Shown here: piece by piece, positions 55,785 through 64,000 of the stretch
Position numbering within the stretch: the first letter of the stretch is position 1
Layout of the letters: every line of letters begins with the position of its first letter
Origin: Ursus arctos
Lineage: Eukaryota > Chordata > Mammalia > Carnivora > Ursidae
Direction of reading: 5' to 3'
Length of the DNA: 64,000 nt
Assembly: GCF_023065955.2 (NCBI RefSeq)
Contig: NW_026623008.1
Span: 24,455,001-24,519,000 of the forward strand
Notes under the pieces: model-generated
Seen by the model: only the letters and a program-made list of their open reading frames with translations
Told to the model about the DNA's origin: nothing
Databases searched by the model: none
Made by a program: the position numbers and the translations under genes

Positions 55785-55854
55785 TGGATTTTCAGAAGTG
55801 GAAAGGAACTGAGACCACTGGATTTTCAGAAGTGGAAAGGAACTGAGACCACTG
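55785..55854. repeat. 34-bp exact tandem duplication
   Basis: The unit beginning GGATTTTCAGAAGTGGAAAG occurs twice with a 34-bp period, then diverges. Lies just left of a Can-SINE. Confidence 0.92.
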
Positions 55855-55890
55855 AATTTGATCTCTTAATTATTAATGTCTATTAAATAT

Positions 55891-56108
55891 ATTTGAAAAG
55901 ATTTCATTCATTCATTCATTCATTCATTCATTCATTTAGAGCACGAGCAGGGGGAGGGGCAGAGAGAGAGAGAGAGAGAGCGAGCCCCAAGCAGACTCCA
56001 TGCTGAGTGGGAAGCCCAACACAGGGCTTGATCTCACAACCCTGAGATCATGACCTAAGCTGAAATCAAGACTCAGACGCTTAACCAACTGAGCCACCCA
56101 GGTGCCCC
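55891..56108 (-). mobile_element. Can-SINE with (ATTC)n tail and perfect target duplication
   Basis: Minus-strand copy, head ending GAGCCACCCAGGTGCCCC. The A-tail has become a (CATT)n run at 55904-55937. Perfect 16-bp duplication AATGTCTATTAAATAT at 55875-55890 and 56109-56124. Confidence 0.95.
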
Positions 56109-58034
56109 AATGTCTATTAAATATTTTATACTTACAAACTAATCTCCCTACATATAATATGTACATAAAAGATAATATGCATGAGTACCCACTGACCAGT
56201 TTAAGAAATCCAACACCACCATAATCTTCCTTGTTTTTCCTATGTAGAAACTGAGGCCCAGTTTCTGGGGAAGTGGCTTCCTCAAGGAGATACGGCGCCT
56301 TTGACTCTCCTCCAGTAGCATGGACATGGAAGGCACCCCCAGAAAATCTACTGGACTCATCGTGGTGCGTATTTACTCAACCAGGGGGTTGATCACAAGC
56401 CAGGGTCCTGCCATATGTCACTTTCTCAATGGTCTCCCAGTAGAAGGGAGCTTGGGCTAGAGAGAAACAGGATTAATTAGAACGTGTGTACTGGTATGGT
56501 AGCATTCAACCTTCTTCTACTCTAGTTCCTCTCTTCGAACCCAAGCTTTCAGAGTTTACCCACTCCTGACTTCTTTTTGCCCCAAAGCTCTGGTCTGTGG
56601 GATGCAAAGGAAGTGTTCCGGAGTCTCAGAAAGGTACCTGTGGACTCTCATTATGCCCCCAACACTAGGGCCTCATATTAGGAAATCTGAACCTTTAAAC
56701 TTGCACAGCATCTAGGCTTTCAGCACCTTCAACACCTCTATTCAATTTCCTTTTAATTCCTGCTCTTATTTCCTCCCTTCTCCACCTTCTAACTAGTTTC
56801 TTATTTCTTCCCCAAGGCCGCCCACCCCTGTGGACTCCCACTGTGAACCACAGCCAAACCTGACTGATAGCCACCATCCAGAACCGGAAGTCTGTTTTTC
56901 TCTGGGTTCCCGCTCACTTTGTGGTGTTGTGCGAGCCCAGGCTCTGAAGGCTGTGATTCCCACTTTCGTTAATTCTCCTTTCCCAACCGCAAGGGGCTGC
57001 TCTGAATGATGAGCTGCCTGCACTCTGCTTGCAGAGTGATCTTATTACAGGTCTCTGCTGCCCACAGGGTGTGAGACCAGCAGCTGGAGAAATGAGGAGG
57101 TTCTGCCCTCCCGGGAGCCACCAAGTCTAGGGAACACTAGGCCTTTGTCCCCGGGGTCAGGGAAATCCATTTGCTGCGGATTACAGCTGCGGCAGAGGTT
57201 CCAGGGAAGTGGAGGGGAAAGATACTAAAACCAGAGCTCTCCAAACCCCGAGCCTAAAGCCCCTGGGGTAAAGTGGAGTGGAGCTTTTCCTAATGGACCC
57301 AGAGACCGACAGGCAGTGAGAGGTCTAGTCTGCCCCACGAAGGCTGCCGGTATTATCGTTCCTGTAGGGGCTTGTGTGTGGAGTGTCTGAAAGGCGGGGT
57401 GATGGGGTGACCCCGTTCCTTTGCTCTGGTTCTGCCTCTCCTCTTTGGTTGCTTCTCTGCCGGAGGCGTAAGTCAGTGATTGCGGAGCGTTCAGGCTCTC
57501 TAGATGTAGGGTGCCTGGGGAGGCCACTGCACACCTCCGAGCTGCTGCGTTGACATAAATATCCTGATTTACACCCGCCTCATTGTGCCTCTGGCAGCTC
57601 TCTGAGGCCACTGATACATTGGAAGCAGTCCAAATGGATTCAGCTCAAATCTCCTCCAAAAGTTCCCTTTCTCTCCCCAATCCTCTGCATGATGCCTCCT
57701 TCGGAGTCTCCAGAAACCAAAGTAAATAAATGAAGGCTCACAAAGACGGAAATGAAGGATGAGAAATTAAAACGGATCCTAGAGCCCTAGCAATCAAAAT
57801 ATCATGATTTCGTTGTGAAAGAGGACCACATCAATGTAAATAAACTTTTTTGAATCCTCATTGCTTTCTTCGTAAGGTATAGAGAGGAGATTATCTCAAG
57901 TGTTTCTGTAACAAGCAGGGGAAGGCTCGGATGGGTAAGCCGTGTGGTGCGGGTGGGACGCACGGACGGATGGACGGACGAGCCTGGGTGTGTCTGGCCC
58001 CGGGCAGCTTTAGGCCCGTGGCTCTAAGACCGGG

Positions 58035-58215
58035 CAAGCTCACGGCCCGCCTCTCCTATGGCGGGGATCGGCGCTTCTTCTGTAAAGGACGGGAGAGCAA
58101 GTATTTTAGGCTTTGCAGGCGTACGGTCTCGGCCACGACTACTCAACTCTCCGCCCCAAAGCGGCCCAGACAAGTCATAAGGGGTGTGTGGCTGTGTTCC
58201 AACAAACCATCACTA
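58035..58215 (+). mobile_element. hAT-type DNA transposon fragment
   Basis: CTTCTGTAAAGGACGGGAGA, TTTTAGGCTTTGCAGGC, GACTACTCAACTCTCCGCC and GGCTGTGTTCCAACAAACC match the same family as the copy at 25000. The right end is missing. Confidence 0.65.
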
Positions 58216-58329
58216 CTAGAGAAGGTGGTGGGCTGGACGGGGCCTGCAGCCTCTAGTCGACAGGACCCCTGTCCTGGGGCAAACTCATTTTCATACACCA
58301 GCCATGCGGCTGCCAGCAGGGGACCTGTA

Positions 58330-58545
58330 GCGTATTGGTTAACGGCACAGGCTTTCGTGTTAGGACGACCTGGGTTCACATTCCAACCAGGCCACACACT
58401 AGCTGTGTATCCTTGAGCAAGTTGTGTCATCTCTTGGGCCTCAATTTCCTCAGCAGTAAAACGAGATCACATATCCCTATGGAGACGTTATATGGATTAA
58501 ATGAAGTGTCCGTACAGCCCTGAGGACAATACTTAGCCAACAGGA
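58330..58545 (+). repeat. MIR SINE
   Basis: CTGGGTTCACATTCCAACCA, GGCCTCAATTTCCTCAGCAG, TGGATTAAATGAAGTGTCCG. Confidence 0.75.
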
Positions 58546-58779
58546 AGCATGTGATCCGTGGCAAGGGTGCGAACCCGACTTGGGATTTAGAAGCAATTCC
58601 TTTCACCTCAAATAGTGAGGGTCCCGTAAGTTATTTCTCATCATTGGTCACAGGTCAGAGATACACTTAAAAATCTCTTTGTAAAGAGCCATGATCTGTC
58701 TTACCTGTCTAAATCTTTGTCTCTTTTTTAAAGGGTAGCTTTTCCAGAAGGATCTTGAGGAACATAAGATGTAAAGAAA

Positions 58780-59105
58780 GTCAGTCTCTATATTGTGATT
58801 AAGAATGTATGCCCTAGGGGCGCCTGGGTGGTTCAGTCGTTAAGCGTCTGCCTTCGGCTCAGGTCATGATCCCAGGGTCCTGGGATGCAGCCCCGCGTCA
58901 AGTTCCCTGCTCAGCGGGGAGTCTGCTTCTCCCTCTCCCTCTGACTGCTGCTCCCTTTGCTTGTGTCCTCTCTCTGTCTGTCAAATAAATGAATAAAATC
59001 TTAAAAAAAAAATCCCAGAGGGTTGTTATATTAGATGAGATAATCCATGTAAAGCAGTTAGAACCATGTCTGACGCTCAGCACACTCAATAAATGTGAGC
59101 TGCGA
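58780..59105 (+). repeat. MIR SINE split by a Can-SINE
   Basis: 5' part GTGATTAAGAATGTATGCCC before the Can-SINE; 3' part GATGAGATAATCCATGTAAA and CACTCAATAAATGTGAGCTG after it. Confidence 0.65.
58817..59012 (+). mobile_element. Can-SINE inserted in a MIR
   Basis: Head AGGGGCGCCTGGGTGGTTCA, body CCTGGGATGCAGCCCCGCGT, tail AAATAAATGAATAAAATCTT plus A-run. It splits a plus-strand MIR whose 3' part continues at 59015-59105. Confidence 0.93.
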
Positions 59106-59359
59106 TCATCGTCATCATTATTATTGACATTTTTATTACTCTGGACACTGCCGAATGTTCTTCAGAACGAACTTTTATTCCAGGGCCAAACAGACATGCT
59201 ATTCTACTGGCTGCTCGAAAGACGAACCGTACACAAACTTGGACCCCGTTGCTCTGTTCGCTCGGCCCCTCGCTTGAAGACATTCATTTCCTTAATTTGC
59301 TAGCTCGCCATCGCACACAGTGTCCATGTCCTTCCGCCCCCACCTTACATACTGCCTGA

Positions 59360-59665
59360 TACGGGCTGAACTGTGTCTCCTCAAAAAGAGAAGTTGGAGT
59401 TCTAACCCCCAGTACGTCAGCACGCGAGCTCAATTTGCAAATAGGGCCGCTGCCGATGGGAGTGAGGGCCTACCCGAGCGGGGTGGGCCCCTAAGCCAGT
59501 ATGACTGGTGTCCTTAGACCAGAACGTCATGCGAAGGGACAGACACACACAGGGAGTAGACAGCCACGTGAAGATGGGGCAGAGACTGGAGTTAGGCTTT
59601 CACAAGCCGAGGAAGGCCTTCAGGGGGAGCACGGGCCTGTGTACTCCGTGATGTCACACTTCTAA
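59360..59665 (+). repeat. Old dispersed repeat, family not assigned
   Basis: Phrases such as GGCTGAACTGTGTCTCCTCA, AGTTCTAACCCCCAGTACGT and AGTATGACTGGTGTCCTTAG recur in mammalian genomes as an old interspersed repeat. I cannot name the family reliably; no coding content. Confidence 0.5.
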
Positions 59666-59994
59666 TCTCAACGACTGTGAGACAATACACTTCTGTCGTG
59701 TTAAGCCACCCACTTTGTGGCACAGGCTGGAAAGAGAGCGGGTTGGGGTAGGACTGAAGATTTTATTTCCAGAGGAAAAGATATTTTTATTTCCATCAAT
59801 AACCTCAAAGTTTGGATTTCTTTCTTTCTTTCTTTTTTTTTTTTTCTTTGTATCTGGTGACAAAGTAAAGTCTTGTTAGTCAATTCTTCCTTGTTTCTTC
59901 TTAGCAGAGCTATGCATTCCTAGGATTTGGGCACAGAAATCTCAGGAGCCAAGGCTATAAAAAAGACCTCTATAAAAATCTCTTCGAAGTTACA

Positions 59995-60265
59995 AACTTC
60001 CAGTTACAAAGTAAATAAGATCTGGGGACACACCTTACAGCACAGTGACTGCGGTTTATAATACCACTCTGCATATTGGAGACTTGCTAAGAGAAGAGAT
60101 CTTAAAATTTCTCATCATGAGAAAAAGAATTCCGTAACTCTGTGTGGTGATAGGTGTTAACTAGACTTACTGTGATCATTTCACGATATATGCAAATATC
60201 AAATCACGATGCTGGGCACCTGACACGAATATGATGTTGTATGTTAATTATACATCAGTAAGAAC
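59995..60265 (+). mobile_element. L1 LINE 3' UTR fragment
   Basis: Plus-strand sequence resembles old L1 3' UTRs: CTTCCAGTTACAAAGTAAAT, TTGCTAAGAGAAGAGATCTT, GGTGTTAACTAGACTTACTG, ending near TGTTAATTATACATCAGTAA. No coding part. Confidence 0.75.
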
Positions 60266-60308
60266 AAAACCTCTCCATCCTGAGTCTCTCCACAAAGCAG
60301 GCCCGCGT

Positions 60309-60350
60309 ACACACACACGCACGCACGCACGCACACACACATACACACAC
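60309..60350. repeat. (CA)/(CG CA) mixed microsatellite
   Basis: ACACACACGCACGCACGCAC then CACACACATACACACAC. Confidence 0.9.
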
Positions 60351-60959
60351 CCCTCCCCTTTCTAGGACTCACCATTTTTTCACTCCGTCTTAGCCTTGAA
60401 CTGGCCTGCTGTTACGTAAGCCATGGCAGACCAAAGCCAAGTCTTTCTGCCACTGCTAATTCCCGACAAGCATAACTAAGTCAGGACAGGGATCATGGCA
60501 GGCTTTCAAAATCATTGTTCAAAGGCATGGAAATTTATCTATAAATCCTTTACTAGCCTTCTTTTCTTTTTCTTCTTGCTCTACTCCTCCACACTGGGCC
60601 ACAGCTCAGGCCTACTGGGGCCAGGTTGTGTGGCACTTGGGGTTAGTTTCCTCGTTTTTAGGAACACTAGCTGGGAGTGCCTTGGAAAAGCGAGGACTAT
60701 ACTGGGTGCCCTGATTTCCTGCTTCTCCCTGGGTATGCTCCCCCCAGAACTTATTCCAAGAGTGTAGGCTTCTTCTTTAGAGTTTCCCTTTATATCCCCT
60801 ATAGGAGTTTTGGGAATGGACCTTTATAGACTTTGATGGATTATAAAGAGATAGACTGCCTGGGATAAAAGTCTTCTGTTACGAACACTTTTGTTCTGTA
60901 TGTAAGTGATCTTTTATCCATTAGGAGGCCAGTGATCTCTGGGCTGGAACTGGGAAGTA

Positions 60960-61135
60960 ATTCTTGCCATTTATTGCTCAAGGCCAAGGGCTTTGTCTCA
61001 TGTAGTCTTCACAACAACCCTAGAACACAGGGATTATTTCCTCATTTTTCCCACAAGAAAATTGAGGTTCAGAAGGGTCCCGTAACTTATCTGAGGCCAC
61101 GGAGCTAGCAAATGGCAGGTGTAGGAAACCAGGGT
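60960..61135 (-). repeat. MIR SINE (reverse)
   Basis: AAGAAAATTGAGGTTCAGAA, GCCACGGAGCTAGCAAATGG. Confidence 0.65.
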
Positions 61136-61619
61136 TGCAAGTCCTGCATAGGAGGCAGAATGACCGGTGCTTCCTCCAGTCTAGGCCAATCTGGGCCAGT
61201 GAGTTCTCATGAAGTTCAGTTGGCTCCTATTGCCCTGTGTCTGATAGACAGTCTCACAAGAGCCACCTCAAGCAGGGAGGTCTGTCCACGGCAAACCTGT
61301 CAACGCTGACTCTCCCAGAGCCTGCCTTGTACCCTGGCAATCATACACAGAGCTGTCACGGGGGCATGTCTCATAGCTGTAGGCCTGTCCTTTCAGAGGT
61401 ATTTTCGGGTATCTTACCTTCATATACAGCTGGTTCTGTTGACAGCGTTTACAAAGTCATCTTTAAGTATTTCATTGAAAAGTAATACCAAAGAAAAAGA
61501 ACCACCCCACGGTCCTTTGGAGAGAAGGGATGAAGGACAGCCACCTTTCCTGATGGCCCACCATGTGCCGGGCACAGTGTCAGGGAGGCAGCGAGATTGA
61601 GAAGAAAGAGGAGGAGCGT

Positions 61620-61815
61620 TGTATTCAGAGAAGGCTGCTGTGATTCCCGACTCTGCCCCCGTTGGGAGACCTCAGGCAGGTTACTTTGCCTCCCTGGGCC
61701 TCAGTTTCCTCATTTGTAAATAGTGGCAGTGATAACAGATTTTTAAGAGTTATTGGGGAAAGTAAGTAATGAAACGCGAGCAAAGCACCAGCACAGAATA
61801 GGCATTTAAGAGTTA
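61620..61815 (+). repeat. MIR SINE
   Basis: GGGCCTCAGTTTCCTCATTT, GTAAATAGTGGCAGTGATAA, GCACCAGCACAGAATAGGCA. Confidence 0.75.
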
Positions 61816-63764
61816 TCAGCCCCTCTCTGCCCGCTTGCTGCGCCGTTTTAGAGGACTGATTACCAAGGAGGAAGCGGGCTCTGAGCTGTAACTCGGCCCG
61901 AGACCAGAAAGCTATTAAGTGGGTCCCAGTAACCGGGGAGTGCTGTGAAAGTGGAGCAGGGAAGAGTAAAAATCTGGGCTTTTAAAAAATCCTTTGCAAT
62001 TACTGGATATACTCTTAGCGCAGGCTCGATGGTAAGCTTTTCACCGGAGTCCAAATGGCCCCGTTCTCAAATCTCAGGAATTTCCTTCTTAAGAAACCAA
62101 AAATAAGAAAAAAAAAAAGCCCACCTACAGGTGAATCTGAAGGAAGTGATAACCAGGGTAGATGTAACCACGGAGTGTATGCGCGTGTGTGAGAGGGGTG
62201 TTCACGCGTGGGCACTCAGGTACGTGTGCAGATGGGGGAGGGAGGGGAAAGCGAGAGACTGGAAGCTGTTACCAGATTACATTCCTCGCACACCACCAGG
62301 TTCCGTGCAGTAAAAAGTGCTTTAGAAATCCAGAAAGTAAGTGATCACTAAACATGCTTCTTGGAGCTGTTTCTCACGCAATGATTGATTTATCGTGTTT
62401 GGACTGACTACATTACATTGTCCACAGGCCACCATCTTGAGGTGGAAGCTTCCCTTCTCCACTCCCTGCTCCCGTCCTCTCGGGGGGCAGCTCCCACCGT
62501 GGGCCCTCACTGCTTTGGCCCAGCCCACCATTTAGGAGACTCGGCCATTCCTCAGAGGCTTTCCCTGGCTCTGCTTCTGCCCTAGCAACTCGTCCTGGCA
62601 GCTGTTTCAGAGCTTTGGAATCACAAAGCAATTCTGGAATCCCCCAGGCCCAGCTCTGGGGCCTTCTTTCCCTCATTTGTCCCAAATAATGGCCTCTAAT
62701 TGCTATTAACATTCCTCTCTAGCAGAAACATACTGTGCGTCTGTGGTCAGCCTATGATCTACTGTGACCACCAGCCTTCTGCTTCCGATTGTATTGGGAA
62801 TGTCATGCTCTCTTCCATTTTATACCCATACGTGTGCTTTTCCTGTCTTAGCATACTGGTTGGCTCTCAGCTTCTTGCATTTCCAACCTGTTCTGTTACT
62901 GTGTGCAGGGGAGAAGGATCTCAGTGGGGTAGATGCCCCTCCAGCTTCCACTCTTTCCAGCCAAATATGACTTTACGCTACTTCTTTGCTCGTATTTACG
63001 AAACGTAGGTAGCTAATTTTGATAGCTAGAATAGGCAGAAGTAGGACTACAGAGTGGAAATTGTAAGGAGACAGATTCAACTCCGCAGAGGAAAGTACTC
63101 ACTGATGACTGGAGTTGGGAACAAGTGGAGTGGGCTATGCTAGGTGGGGGTGTGCTAGGGGGACGGAGGGCTGTGTGAAGCGAGTCTCCAGTGGGTGGAG
63201 GTGAGCGGCGGCAGACGGAGCAACCACGCGGCAGGTGTGATGCACGCATCCATGCCTCTGGGTCTCTTTTAACACTGCTAGCATATAATTCCATGAAAAC
63301 CTACTGGATGCTAGAAACCCACCTGAAATTTTAAGCTCTTTGCCTATTTTTAAACTCTCCCATTTATGAATATTCTAAATGCGAATCTTGTTTGTCAAAC
63401 TGTAGGATGGCGTCTAAATGGTTTCCACCATTCTGGTTACTAATGGAAAGAATAATCTCCATTCATATGAACTTCCTGATTCTTATCATCTACTCAGATG
63501 GAGGAAACCACTGGTCTTATTTCACGGATGGGGCAGCCACAGAGTGGCTTAGTAGGAAAGCTGATCTCTTCCGGATTCCCAGAACGCTAATTAACTACCC
63601 AACTAGCTCACCCAACCACCATCCATCTCTCCACCTTTCCCATGTTTACTGAACAATTATTATGTGCTTGGTACTGAACGGAATACAAAAATGATTCAGA
63701 TATTGACTCTTCTCAAGCAGCTAACAGTTTAAGAGGAGAAATAAGAAAAGTACATAAATAAATA

Positions 63765-63990
63765 TAACAGGAGTAGGCAAACTTTTTCTGTAAAAAGCCA
63801 GATAGTAAACAGTCAGGCTTTGCACATTACATATGGTCTCTATTGCGCATTCTTATTTGATCCTCAACCATCATGCTACCCCCACCGCCACCATTTAAAA
63901 ATATAAAAGCCACTCTTAGTTCTGGGATCTTACATAAACAGATTGTGGGCTGGATTTGGCCTGTGGGTCCCAGTTTGCTGACCTTTAAAC
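63765..63990 (+). mobile_element. hAT-type DNA transposon copy
   Basis: GGAGTAGGCAAACTTTTTCT at left and CCCAGTTTGCTGACC at right: the same family as at 25000, with a shorter interior. Confidence 0.7.
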
Positions 63991-64000
63991 ATGTAATAAG

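Larger units (their letters stand above)
49542..64000 (-). other. Upstream region / 5' intron of PHC2, repeat-rich
   Basis: No coding exon recognised. Holds Can-SINEs, a deleted Tigger1 (53608-54450), L1 fragments (54535-55690 and 59995-60265), hAT-type copies (58035-58215, 63765-63990), MIRs and an unassigned dispersed repeat (59360-59665). The stretches 50530-53600 and 56125-58030 show no clear element. Because exon 1 has an acceptor, this region should be intron of a longer transcript whose first exon lies further right. Confidence 0.6.

Noticed and set aside
60495..60767. Plus-strand 90-codon frame with hydrophobic Leu/Phe run
   Set aside because: No family match, no splice or promoter context; hydrophobic run comes from a T-rich tract.

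Overview
The window is mammalian nuclear DNA with one recognisable gene. The organism looks like a carnivoran: at least ten copies of the carnivore tRNA-derived SINE (Can-SINE, head GGCGCCTGGGTGGCTCAG, CT-rich body, AATAAA-rich tail) are present in both orientations. None has the GGATCCCTGGGTGGCGCAG head of the young dog subfamily, so a non-canid caniform (bear, seal or mustelid type) is more likely than a dog. This species guess is inference.

The gene is PHC2 (Polyhomeotic homolog 2, a canonical PRC1 subunit), read on the minus strand. Thirteen coding exons with phase-consistent splice sites run from the ATG at 49487 down to 1965. They give about 803 codons, from the N-terminal start through the Gln-rich region, the Pro-rich region, the HD1 motif, the FCS zinc finger and the first part of the SAM domain. 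The remaining ~50 codons of the SAM domain and the 3' UTR lie beyond position 1. Everything else is intron, apart from a partial 5' UTR at about 49488-49541; 49542-64000 is taken to be the first intron or upstream sequence of the long transcript.

Layout by coordinate: 1-8258 holds the 3' exons (SAM, post-FCS linker, FCS finger, pre-FCS exon). A large intron at 3332-7166 contains a nearly full-length Tigger1 DNA transposon, itself carrying a Can-SINE and a VMA21 processed pseudogene. At 8247-8345 lies the orthologue of miR-3605, whose 3p arm ends exactly at a splice acceptor. The exon at 9979-10181 encodes HD1 and the internal ATG of the short isoform. The 17.8-kb intron 10182-28020 has two CpG islands (16.56-17.26 kb and 23.06-24.06 kb), each with a minus-strand consensus donor; they are candidate promoters for the short isoform. 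Exons at 28.0-28.8 kb and 41.3-49.5 kb encode the Pro/Gln-rich N-terminal half. The 49.5-64 kb stretch is repeat-rich (Can-SINEs, a second Tigger1, L1 fragments, MIRs) with no gene seen.

Most worth checking: the acceptor-abutting miR-3605; an exact tandem duplication of the exon-2 splice donor that offers an in-frame 11-residue insertion; a GTGGTG tandem donor at exon 7; the two internal CpG islands and the two-codon uORF ahead of the short-isoform ATG; the datable nests of mobile elements. I saw no wholly new system. The window is a normal Polycomb gene with some uncommon RNA-processing features.
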